DNA of 13,160 nucleotides from contig CAYPZI010000077.1 of the NCBI GenBank assembly GCA_964415185.1, positions 1 to 13,160 of the forward strand, read 5' to 3'. Every line of letters begins with the position of its first letter. The first letter of the stretch is position 1. Below are positions 8,141 to 13,160 of this stretch, in pieces. The notes under the pieces were generated by a model that was given only the letters and a program-made list of their open reading frames with translations, searched no databases and was not told where the DNA came from. The DNA comes from CAYVBJ01 sp964415185 (GTDB lineage Bacteria > Bacteroidota > Rhodothermia > Balneolales > Balneolaceae). A program made the position numbers and the translations under genes.

Positions 8141-8515
8141 CTAAAGGGAATCTTCATCCCTGATTAAAAGGAGGATTGCCAAATGAGGTACGATTAAAAA
8201 TTTTTCGTTTTCAAATTCAATTTCATGGGAGCGGCTTTTTAAAAAGATGGCTAAATCCCCTTCCTTTGCCTGCAATGCCATGAAACGTGGTGCATTGTTT
8301 TCAGGCTTCCAGGGTTCTTCAATGTCCTGTGAAGGAATCGGGTATCCCGGACCGGTTTTAATGATATAGCCACTTTGAATTTCCTCTTTTTCCTTGACTG
8401 TGGCAGGCAGCACAAGGCCACTCTTGGTATGGGTTTCCATTTCCCTGGGTTTGATCAGAACACGGTCGCCCACGACCACAAATTTTTCAATGGAGTTAAG
8501 ATATTCCTGTATCAT
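8141..8515 (-). CDS. Divergent GroES-like (Cpn10 family) protein
   Basis: A 124-residue protein with the Cpn10 fold signature: VVGDRVLIKP (about 14-23) followed by TKSGLVLPATVKEKEEIQSGYIIKTGPG (mobile-loop and first barrel region) and, near the C-terminus, EGDLAIF, EFENEKFLIVP and ILLLIRDE. It is longer than canonical GroES (about 95 residues) because of an insert around residues 58-75 (IPSQDIEEPWKPENNAPRF), and it is not next to groEL. It is therefore likely a GroES paralogue rather than the main co-chaperonin. Whether it still caps GroEL is unknown. The next gene on this strand is the Tat-type metallo-hydrolase. Confidence 0.8.
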   Translation of the reverse strand: MIQEYLNSIEKFVVVGDRVLIKPREMETHTKSGLVLPATVKEKEEIQSGYIIKTGPGYPIPSQDIEEPWKPENNAPRFMALQAKEGDLAIFLKSRSHEIEFENEKFLIVPHLAILLLIRDEDSL

Positions 8516-8811
8516 ATAAAAGTAGTCACGATTGAATTGATTAACTGACTTATTTCAAATTTGTTCCGAATCGCGGACATCGGTTTATTTTAAGGTATTC
8601 ACATGAATTATAAAAATGTGAAATGACCCAATGTTGAGTTAACAAAAACAGAATTCAAAAATAGTGAAAATAATTTTGTCTCAATTTTAAAGGTTCTTAT
8701 ATTTTAAGTCTATACCGATTCATAGCAAAAGCTATGACGGGAGGGTCATTGGTTCGAATGTTTAAAAAAGAATTACCAGTTAAATCAAATTTCAGAAATT
8801 ATATTTAGCAA
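8516..8811. other. AT-rich intergenic stretch before tRNA-Val
   Basis: No gene is visible. The stretch has one exact Bacteroidota -7 box on the plus strand (TAATTTTG, 8671-8678) without a clear -33 partner, which could have driven the tRNA remnant and tRNA-Val. It also has a small hairpin CATAGC-AAAA-GCTATG (8721-8736) that leads straight into the tRNA-like remnant. Confidence 0.4.
8741..8759 (+). pseudogene. Remnant of a tRNA T-arm
   Basis: Positions 8741-8759 match positions 8855-8873 of the intact tRNA-Val at 17 of 19 bases, covering the variable loop, the 5' side of the T stem and the T loop TTCGAAT. After the T loop the match stops: the following GTTTA cannot pair with ATTGG to close the T stem. 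The acceptor stem is absent too. This is a broken tRNA, either a decayed tandem copy or a scar left by an element that integrated at a T loop. The CATAGC/GCTATG hairpin just upstream (8721-8736) may be unrelated. Confidence 0.5.
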
Positions 8812-8886
8812 GGGCGCTTAGCTCAGTTGGTTTAGAGCACCTGCCTTACAAGCAGGGGGTCACTGGTTCGAATCCAGTAGCGCCCA
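8812..8886 (+). tRNA. tRNA-Val (anticodon TAC)
   Basis: A complete cloverleaf. The acceptor stem is GGGCGCT (8812-8818) with AGCGCCC (8879-8885) and discriminator A8886. The D arm is GCTC/GAGC. The anticodon stem CCTGC/GCAGG (8840-8844 and 8852-8856) holds the loop CTTACAA, whose anticodon TAC (8847-8849) reads GTA, valine. The T stem ACTGG/CCAGT holds the loop TTCGAAT. The 3' CCA is not encoded. Confidence 0.98.
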
Positions 8887-8895
8887 CATAAGTGG

Positions 8896-8932
8896 AAGGA
8901 CAATTTTCCCGGGTGAAGATTGTCCTTTTTTT
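8896..8932 (+). terminator. Intrinsic terminator after tRNA-Val
   Basis: A perfect 9-bp stem AAGGACAAT (8896-8904) and ATTGTCCTT (8919-8927) with a 14-nt loop is followed by a T-run to 8932. Spacing 10 nt behind the tRNA fits termination of its transcript. Confidence 0.9.
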
Positions 8933-8954
8933 ATTTATCAACGGGAGGCGGGCA

Positions 8955-9170
8955 ATGTACAATGTTTATATTTTATACAGCCGAAGCACCGGCCGGTTCT
9001 GTACCGGGCATACCGGTGATGTGGGTGACCGGTTTATTCGTCATAACCAGGGACGAAGCAAAGCGACGAAAAGCGGCGTGCCATGGATATTGTTGCATAC
9101 GGAGTCGTTTCGGACAAATTCTATCCATAAGTTTTCGATTTCCTGTTCTGATAAATTGCCCGGGAAATAG
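8955..9170 (+). pseudogene. Truncated GIY-YIG nuclease gene
   Basis: From the ATG at 8955, preceded by GGGAGG, the reading MYNVYILYSR... continues through a DRFIRHNQGRSKATKSG block and WILLHTESFRT (to about residue 54). This follows small GIY-YIG proteins of the UPF0213/YhbQ-like type, including the catalytic Arg (residue 26 or 29) in RFIRHN. The YIG part is replaced by CTG (residues 16-18). Beyond about residue 54 similarity ends, and the last 17 residues are the antisense of another reading frame (see 9041-9196), so the expected C-terminal helix with the metal-binding Glu is missing. It is 71 residues against roughly 85-100 for the family. It is almost certainly inactive. Confidence 0.7.
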
Positions 9171-9196
9171 GGCTCAATTATATGATAGTTCTTCAT
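9041..9196 (-). pseudogene. 5' stump of an unidentified gene
   Basis: On the minus strand an ATG at 9196 opens 51 codons. The first 30 residues, starting MKNYHIIEPYFPGN and running to IEFVRN, look like a genuine protein N-terminus, with acidic amphipathic character as in small anti-sigma or FecR-like proteins. The rest is the antisense of the GIY-YIG stump, so the native gene was cut at about 9105-9115. A -7 box lies 55 bp upstream (9258-9251), so the 5' region may be intact. I cannot name the family. Confidence 0.4.
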
Positions 9197-9250
9197 ACTC
9201 TTAGTGATTTATTTCGGTTTATTGTATTCAGAAAAAAGCGGTTGGTATAG

Positions 9251-9258
9251 CAAATATA
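9251..9258 (-). promoter_or_regulatory. Possible -7 promoter box (minus strand)
   Basis: The minus strand reads TATATTTG, an exact TAnnTTTG box, 54 bp upstream of the ATG at 9196. It sits inside a small inverted repeat GTATA-gcaaa-TATAC (9245-9259), which could be an operator. No good -33 box is seen, so this is a weak call. Confidence 0.3.
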
Positions 9259-9319
9259 CTTTGTGGATTTGGTAAAAATTCATTATCTATTATGAAATGA
9301 ATCTAACCTTTTCACCGTT

Positions 9320-9348
9320 TCTAAGGTAACGTAGTTACTAAACTTAGA
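9320..9348. promoter_or_regulatory. Hairpin/operator candidate before the DUF5678-like gene
   Basis: Inner arms GTAAC/GTTAC (9326-9330 and 9334-9338) with a 3-nt loop are continued by outer arms TCTAAG/CTTAGA (9320-9325 and 9343-9348), with a 4-nt bulge on one side. It ends 15 bp before the start codon at 9364, so it could be a translational hairpin or a protein-binding site. Confidence 0.35.
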
Positions 9349-9363
9349 CTAATTTCAGAGTCC

Positions 9364-9606
9364 ATGAAATCAATTGACAGAGATTACCAGTTTTTTCTTA
9401 ATCATAGAGACAGGCTTTGTAAGGAATATTATAGTAGATTTGTAGTAATCAAAGATGAAGAAGTTGTATCTGATCATTCGAGTGAAATTGAAGCATATTT
9501 AACAGCAAAAGAAAAATACGGATTAGGTAATTTTATAATTCAATACTGTGTTCCTGAAGAAGAAGAACAACAACAGGTTTATCATTCACCGATTGTAGAG
9601 ATTTGA
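9364..9606 (+). CDS. DUF5678-like small protein
   Basis: An 80-residue protein that resembles the DUF5678 family: FLNHRDRLCKEYYSRFVVIKDEEVV (about 11-35), then SEIEAYLTAKEKYGLGNFIIQYC (about 40-62). The family pattern is a G/S-x-F/Y-VVI-x-x-x-x-VV strand pair followed by a helix and a final strand. The function of the family is unknown. The tail is a run of Glu and Gln followed by PIVEI. Its stop overlaps the start of the aspartic protease gene (TTGA), so the two are translationally coupled and probably form one functional unit. Codons are more AT-rich than in the topA block. Confidence 0.72.
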   Translation: MKSIDRDYQFFLNHRDRLCKEYYSRFVVIKDEEVVSDHSSEIEAYLTAKEKYGLGNFIIQYCVPEEEEQQQVYHSPIVEI

Positions 9607-10190
9607 GTAGAACTTTTACCGTTCACTACCAAGGAGTTCAAAAAAGCCTTATTACTTCAGCTAAAGTAGGAGAGGCCTTTGATAATAATTTACCCGCTTC
9701 TAAATATCCAGCACTCAAGTTATGCAAGGCAATTTGGGATACTGGTGCTACTAATACGTCAATCCATTTAAATTTTGTTCAAGAATTAGGTTTAGTACCT
9801 ATAGGGAAAACATCAGTTTATGGTGTTCATGGTTCAAGAGAAGTTAACAAGTTTTTAATATCTATTCTTCTGCCAAGTGGTGTTGGTTGGACGGCAATAA
9901 GAGCAACTGGCCTAAATTTCGCTGGTGGAGACTTACTGATAGGAATGGATATTATATCACAAGGTGATTTTGCTTTAACAAATTTTGGAGGTAAAACAAC
10001 ACTTTCTTTTAGAATTCCATCACAAGAGACGATTGACTTTGGAAAACCAATCAAAAAAGAGCATGACTTTCCCAGAAATACAAAGCTTAAAATAAGGAAC
10101 AAAAATACCGGAGAGGCAAAGGAAGGTAAATGGAAAAATCTCAAAAAAATATTTGAACAAGGAGATTGGGATATTGAAGAAGTTATATAA
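9603..10190 (+). CDS. Retropepsin-like aspartic protease
   Basis: A 195-residue, soluble, single-domain protein with retropepsin hallmarks. AIWDTGATNTSI carries the catalytic Asp46-Thr-Gly triad. YGVHGSREV (about 73-81) fits the flap, and GGDLLIGMDIISQGDFAL (about 108-125) is the second hydrophobic-hydrophobic-Gly block that precedes the helix. A single DTG means that two subunits must dimerise to build the active site, as in retroviral proteases. Residues about 150-195 form a Lys-rich extension with no recognised motif and no cysteines. The start is a TTG overlapping the stop of the DUF5678-like gene. Substrate unknown; no phage or retroelement genes are nearby, so this is a cellular protease and not part of a retrotransposon. 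Confidence 0.82.
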   Translation: MSRTFTVHYQGVQKSLITSAKVGEAFDNNLPASKYPALKLCKAIWDTGATNTSIHLNFVQELGLVPIGKTSVYGVHGSREVNKFLISILLPSGVGWTAIRATGLNFAGGDLLIGMDIISQGDFALTNFGGKTTLSFRIPSQETIDFGKPIKKEHDFPRNTKLKIRNKNTGEAKEGKWKNLKKIFEQGDWDIEEVI

Positions 10191-10657
10191 TTGAAGAATT
10201 GCGATATATCATTGCAACCCTAATGACGATATCCTGGTTTTATTTTCTTTATTTGATGAAATTTCAATGGTTGGCCCTTCTAAATTTATTACTTTTCCCA
10301 AATTTGATGGATAGGTGAAATTCGTTAGACATTATGGGAAATAAAAACAACTTAAAATATATCTATCATTAGCATAAAAAATAGAAAGTATTTCAATGTA
10401 AAAGTAATAATTGATTTTCATGATTTCGTTGATATGCTTTAGAATTAACCGGGCTTAATTGCATGAGCAATAGAAGTATTGACCTTCACATCTGTCGGCT
10501 AATAAATTTTTATTGAATCAGTATATTGAACTTTGCATTTGAAATATATTGGCAAATCCAAATATAATGGGTTTTTGTGGATATTATTGAAAAGAGGCAG
10601 TTTCATCATTAACATGTTAGTTAGCTTCAAAAAACTCCAACTTAATATTCTAATAGA
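10191..10657. other. AT-rich gene-free stretch
   Basis: I see no gene on either strand. The only structure is a small hairpin ATTGC-atga-GCAAT (10458-10471). The sequence may contain decayed remains, but nothing recognisable. Confidence 0.4.
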
Positions 10658-10877
10658 ATGGCTACAGCAGAAATCATCAAAGAGTTTTTCAAAGAACGAT
10701 TCCAGAATACTTCTCAGTTTTTTCTTTATAAAGACAAGCTGTTGTTAAAAAATGGCAACTACCGTAAATATGCTGAGGAACAAATTAGTAAGGCAAGCAA
10801 AATATTCTGGTCTGTATCCTTCAGTGTATTTGTTTGCTCTTGGTTTTGAGGCTCCTCTTTCGTTAGTTGCTAATTAA
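10658..10877 (+). pseudogene. Small hypothetical ORF, probably frameshifted
   Basis: An ATG at 10658 opens a Lys-rich reading frame (MATAEIIKEFFKERF...) that stays protein-like for about 46 residues and stops at 10849 after an odd IFWSVSFSVFVCSWF end. From about 10795 the +1 frame reads AKYSGLYPSVYLFALGFEA and on to a stop at 10877, which looks more like the natural continuation. A 1-base indel near 10790-10800 would join them into about 71 residues. Neither half matches a family I know. It may equally be a chance ORF. Confidence 0.3.
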
Positions 10878-10888
10878 ACAATAATTCA

Positions 10889-10905
10889 TGCGCCGGTTAT
10901 GCGCA
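10889..10905. repeat. GC-rich hairpin, copy A
   Basis: TGCGC-cggttat-GCGCA forms a 5-bp stem in AT-rich surroundings. Its core GCCGGTTATGCGC (10892-10904) recurs with 12 of 13 bases at 11748-11760. It lies just past the 3' end of the doc gene. Confidence 0.45.
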
Positions 10906-10935
10906 AGGTCGTTAGGTAACCAATAACCAAATCCA

Positions 10936-11328
10936 CTATTCGGCTCTCTTTTTTGAGTGTTTTTTTAAATACTCGGCAAGCTCTTTTTTCTTTACTTTAC
11001 CGCTGGCCAAATCCATCATAATCGCAAACAAGCTTTTCTTGTCGGCCTTAATTTGATATCCATTGACATATAGAAACGCATACATTGCAATCAGGGCTGT
11101 TCGTTTATTGCCATCATAAAATGGATGGTTCTGACATAGATGAAAGCCATAGGCGGAAGCCATTTGAAAAAGGTTTTTATGGACATATTCTCCTCCAAAA
11201 CTTGCCTGAGGTTGTGCCAAAGCAGATTCCAGTAATTTTTCGTCCCGGATTCCGGACTTGCCGCCATAACGCTCAAGTTGGTCCTGATGAAAGTTCAAAA
11301 TAATCTCTTTAATCAGAAACTTGATCAT
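10936..11328 (-). CDS. doc: Doc-family toxin (Fic fold, death-on-curing)
   Basis: A 130-residue toxin of the Doc branch of the Fic fold. The signature HPFYDGNKR (H68, F70, D72, G73, N74, K75, R76) has Lys in place of the second Gly of Fic adenylyltransferases. In the family this marks an enzyme that phosphorylates elongation factor Tu and stops translation. The N-terminal part with RYGGKSGIRDEKLLESALAQPQ (about 20-41) is typical of Doc. Its ATG overlaps the stop of the upstream antitoxin gene by ATGA, the usual antitoxin-first arrangement. All catalytic residues are present, so it should be active unless neutralised. Confidence 0.92.
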   Translation of the reverse strand: MIKFLIKEIILNFHQDQLERYGGKSGIRDEKLLESALAQPQASFGGEYVHKNLFQMASAYGFHLCQNHPFYDGNKRTALIAMYAFLYVNGYQIKADKKSLFAIMMDLASGKVKKKELAEYLKKHSKKRAE

Positions 11329-11546
11329 TCTGCCAAAGCTTTCAACACATCTTTATAATCTGTATTGATCTGGCGGTAGGCTTCAGCCCACTCTTCAAAT
11401 TCCGGATCAATTGGACGTAATTCCAGATTTGCACCCTTCCGATCGATACTTACTTTGTCGCCGGTTTTCAGGTGAAGTTCGTCGATTACTTGCTTGGGCA
11501 GGATCACTCCAAGGCTGTTACCGATTTTTCGAATTTTCGCTTCCAT
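11325..11546 (-). CDS. AbrB/MazE-type antitoxin paired with Doc
   Basis: A 73-residue protein. Residues 1-47 are a SpoVT-AbrB (MazE-like) swapped-hairpin DNA-binding domain: IRKIGNSLGVILPKQVIDELHLKTGDKVSI. Residues 50-73 (from PEFEEWAEAYRQ to the end) are an acidic, probably disordered tail that should block the Doc active site. Textbook Doc partners use a Phd domain, so this pair is a mix-and-match module, a known combination in bacteria. A 14-bp perfect palindrome lies about 30 bp upstream of its ATG, likely the autoregulatory operator. Confidence 0.88.
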   Translation of the reverse strand: MEAKIRKIGNSLGVILPKQVIDELHLKTGDKVSIDRKGANLELRPIDPEFEEWAEAYRQINTDYKDVLKALAE

Positions 11547-11576
11547 GGCTGTTTTGTTGAATTAATTTTGAGGTTA

Positions 11577-11590
11577 TAATAATGTTATTA
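11577..11590. promoter_or_regulatory. Palindromic operator of the AbrB/MazE-Doc operon
   Basis: TAATAA-TG-TTATTA is a perfect inverted repeat 30 bp upstream of the antitoxin start. MazE/AbrB-type antitoxins usually repress their own promoter through such AT-rich palindromes. Confidence 0.45.
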
Positions 11591-11817
11591 CTTTTTACTT
11601 TAATCTCCAACGCCAAAGTTCGCCCCTAAAGTATGGTTGCATAACCAGTGCTTCAACGGGGAGTTGGCCGCCCATTGTCTTTGTTTAGAATTTTCAGAGT
11701 TGCAGTAAATCAATCTTTTTATCACTTTAGTAGCTCGTAATGGCCAAGCCGGTTAAGCGCCAAACCGTTTACGCACACTTCTCAAATACCGCAATTCTAT
11801 TCTTTTCGTTATCTTAT
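11591..11817. other. Spacer with nested inverted repeats between TA modules
   Basis: No gene is visible between the two divergent toxin-antitoxin modules. Two structured patches stand out. The first has outer arms CCAAC/GTTGG (11607-11611 and 11663-11667) around an inner stem GGTT-gcat-AACC (11635-11646). The second, CGGTT/AACCG (11750-11754 and 11763-11767), contains copy B (11748-11760) of the hairpin core found at 10892-10904. They may be element boundaries. Confidence 0.35.
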
Positions 11818-11838
11818 TATGTATTAATTTTGTACATA
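11818..11838 (+). promoter_or_regulatory. Promoter with overlapping operator for the Phd-type antitoxin
   Basis: TAATTTTG (11825-11832) is an exact Bacteroidota -7 box 40 bp before the ATG at 11872. It sits in the 9-bp spacer of an inverted repeat TATGTA/TACATA (11818-11823 and 11833-11838). A repressor bound there would cover the -7 box, as expected for antitoxin autoregulation. The -33 region is poor. Confidence 0.55.
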
Positions 11839-11871
11839 TAGAAAAATGTTTAAAGAAACTACCCGATTATT

Positions 11872-12165
11872 ATGTCCACAGCACGAATTGAAATAGACCG
11901 GGATATCCAACCTCTTTCCGAATTCCGTAAACATGCGGCTGACTTTATTGAACGGATCAAAAAACAGAAGCGATCCATTGTTTTAACTCAGCACGGAAAA
12001 AGTGCTGCGGTTTTAGTGGATGTGTCTGAATATCAAAGTATGGTTGACAAGATTGATCTGATGGAAGAGCTGATCGAAGCAGAACGACAAATTGCAAGAG
12101 GTGATGTCGTATCTCATGAGGAAGCGAAAAAACAGATTAAAGAAAACCTTGGCAAGTGGAAATAG
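11872..12165 (+). CDS. Phd/YefM-type antitoxin (orphan)
   Basis: A 97-residue antitoxin. Residues about 11-60 form the Phd/YefM DNA-binding fold: IQPLSEFRKHAADFIERI, then SIVLTQHGKSAAVLVDVSEY (the G-x-x-xAVLV-xxxEY block). The tail (about 61-97), from IDLMEELIEAERQIARGD to KENLGKWK, is the helical toxin-neutralising part. Members of this group usually overlap a RelE/ParE-type toxin gene by a few bases. Here the overlap exists but the toxin is cut short (12156-12260), leaving an orphan antitoxin. It may now serve as a decoy or regulator, or be decaying. Confidence 0.88.
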   Translation: MSTARIEIDRDIQPLSEFRKHAADFIERIKKQKRSIVLTQHGKSAAVLVDVSEYQSMVDKIDLMEELIEAERQIARGDVVSHEEAKKQIKENLGKWK

Positions 12166-12260
12166 TCTGGTCCAATCAGTTGCAGCACCGTTATTTTGAA
12201 TCAAACGAAATGAAAATGGAAATATCGTGTAACCTCAGTTATATCACGTATTACTCTTAG
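12156..12260 (+). pseudogene. 5' stump of a RelE/ParE-type toxin gene
   Basis: A GTG at 12156, overlapping the antitoxin stop by 10 bases, opens VEIVWSNQLQ..., the usual beginning of RelE/ParE toxins (K-I-x-W-S-x-x-A/S-L). After about 8-10 residues the resemblance ends, and a stop follows at codon 35, against about 90-100 residues for the family. No continuation was found in the other frames. The toxin core and its catalytic residues are gone. Confidence 0.6.
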
Positions 12261-12474
12261 TTAATGCCTGTAAGAAAACTCCTCATTTTTAAGACAAATT
12301 CAAATTTTTTCTACAATCCTTCTGATTGGGAGAGGTGCAGTTTACGTAGATAGAGTGAATTTTGCGAGATGAGTTGCAGAATTCCCCGATACGTTGAATT
12401 TTCCGGCCATTTATGCCATGTCCGGACGGACCTCTTCCATGAAAAATGTGGATAATTCTGGGGATTCTGATAGA
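12261..12474. other. Gene-free stretch before the transposase derivative
   Basis: No convincing gene. It should contain the downstream terminal repeat of the insertion-sequence derivative, but I could not pair any sequence here with the region upstream of 12903. Confidence 0.3.
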
Positions 12475-12903
12475 TCAGGCTGCTTTTCTGCGCTCTGCCT
12501 TCGCACGCCTTTGGGGTAGCAGCTCCCGGCCGATCTTGTGCAGGTTGTAAGCGGTGATAGCCAGGCCCTCGTACCGCTTGAAGTTTTCCTGGGTACGATC
12601 CGGACACCGGCCCAGCCCGCGATGCTCCAACTCGTTGATGTTGGACTCGAAGGCGCTGTGTTTGTTCTTAAGTTTTTTGAAGGCCGGGGCCGACTCAATG
12701 GCCTTTTCAGCCTTGTTGCGTTTGCCTTTTTTGATTAATTCCGTCCAGGGCAGAAAAATAGAAAACACCTTCTCCATGTGAGTGTAGATGTACTTAAGTG
12801 AATCCATGAGAGCGGCAATGAGGGCGCGGGTTTTGGTGGGAATTACTACCTGGTCGATTGGCGTACAGCCCAAGGTCATTTGAACCTCAAATCGTTTGCG
12901 CAT
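12475..12903 (-). pseudogene. Internally deleted ISNCY-type transposase
   Basis: A 142-residue ORF joins the two ends of a much longer transposase. The N-terminal part MRKRFEVQMTLGCTPIDQ (ATG at 12903) resembles the start of ISNCY (IS1202-like) transposases. The C-terminal part, LKNKHSAFESNINELEH (with HSxxES, the region of the last catalytic Glu) then RCPDRTQENFKRYEGLA, resembles their C-terminus, ending in a basic tail. The middle, with the other catalytic acidic residues, is missing: full-length members are about 450 residues. The join lies near KVFSIF/LPWTEL and keeps the frame. The frame runs open to 13059, but the extra N-terminal residues overlap another gene's 3' end and are probably not translated. 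Confidence 0.65.
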
Positions 12904-12985
12904 AAGGGGGATATTAGATGACTTTTTGTTCGAATCCAGCCGGGCGAAAAAACTGCCTGGGGTTTTGCTTTGTAATTTAAAGTCT

Positions 12986-13160
12986 TTATCCTGCTCCTCC
13001 CGAGGCGCCTCCTCCTGCCGCGCCGGCGGTTGCACCCATGCCACCTGTGGTTCCTGCAAATGAAGTCATCCCTGTAGCTGCCAGTGTTGACATGGATGCG
13101 GCTGCGGCTGCAGGTGTATGAGTGGAACCCGATACAAAATATATCCAGGGAAAGAGTGTA
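12986..13160 (-). CDS. C-terminus of an unidentified Ala/Gly-rich protein (5' end outside window)
   Basis: A minus-strand frame open at the window edge encodes 57 residues. It starts with a hydrophobic TLFPWIYFVSG, continues with a Pro/Ala stretch, and ends in MGATAGAAGGGASGGAG before the TAA. The composition is typical of the flexible tail of some bacterial membrane proteins. The family cannot be named from this piece. The GC-rich sequence contrasts with the AT-rich accessory region. It ends 82 bp before the transposase derivative on the same strand. Confidence 0.5.
   Translation of the reverse strand, partial: TLFPWIYFVSGSTHTPAAAAASMSTLAATGMTSFAGTTGGMGATAGAAGGGASGGAG

Noticed and set aside
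9827..10144. 105-codon minus-strand ORF opposite the protease
   Set aside because: It is antisense to the well-supported retropepsin frame and has no independent features.
10889..10920. Possible integron attC site next to GTTAGGT
   Set aside because: GTTAGGT fits the GTTRRRY core, but no matching RYYYAAC partner is found at the right distance on the other side and there is no integrase gene, so it is reported only as a hairpin motif.
9205..12300. CRISPR array or phage genes in the accessory region
   Set aside because: No regularly spaced direct repeats and no integrase, capsid or lysis genes are visible.
12311..12698. Two other minus-strand open frames over the transposase region
   Set aside because: They are shadows of the transposase frame, with Pro/Arg/Ser-rich composition and no family resemblance.
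12904..13059. N-terminal extension of the transposase derivative (ATG at 13059)
   Set aside because: The extra 52 residues overlap the 3' end of the Ala/Gly-rich gene in another frame and have low-complexity composition; the family-like start is the ATG at 12903.

Overview
The window reads as a Bacteroidota chromosome fragment. The evidence is a moderate A+T content, weak or absent Shine-Dalgarno sequences, several copies of the Bacteroidota -7 box TAnnTTTG (clearest at 11825-11832 and, on the minus strand, 9258-9251), a TopA whose C-terminal region carries repeated glycine/tyrosine-rich modules instead of zinc fingers, and a small DUF481 outer-membrane protein. I cannot place it below phylum level with confidence.

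Positions 1-8515 are an ordinary housekeeping block. A 3'-truncated AMP nucleosidase gene (amn, minus) and a Nudix hydrolase gene (plus) diverge with only 12 bp between start codons. After a 130-bp nested inverted-repeat element comes a plus-strand run with short gaps: BCP-type peroxiredoxin, topA, a winged-helix-like protein of unknown function ending in QPSLF, a flavin reductase-domain protein and a DUF481 protein. A convergent pair on the minus strand follows: a GroES-like protein, then a Tat-type exported metallo-beta-lactamase-fold hydrolase.

A tRNA-Val(TAC) with a strong intrinsic terminator (8812-8932) marks the change to an accessory, scarred and AT-rich region up to about 12.9 kb. 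It holds a remnant of a second tRNA T-arm just upstream, a truncated GIY-YIG gene fused tail to tail with a truncated minus-strand gene, a two-gene overlapping unit (DUF5678-like protein and retropepsin-like aspartic protease), a probably frameshifted small ORF, a complete AbrB/MazE-type antitoxin with Doc toxin, an orphan Phd-type antitoxin whose toxin is reduced to its first codons, and an internally deleted transposase. The window ends in the Ala/Gly-rich C-terminus of an unidentified minus-strand protein.

The most interesting items are the DUF5678/retropepsin unit, the QPSLF tail of the gene after topA (a possible sliding-clamp-binding motif), the nested inverted-repeat element that supplies the last codons of the Nudix gene, and a set of deletion scars (tRNA remnant, paired gene stumps, toxin stump, transposase with its middle missing) that suggest a decayed insertion hotspot beside a tRNA gene. 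I did not find an unmistakable new multi-gene system.
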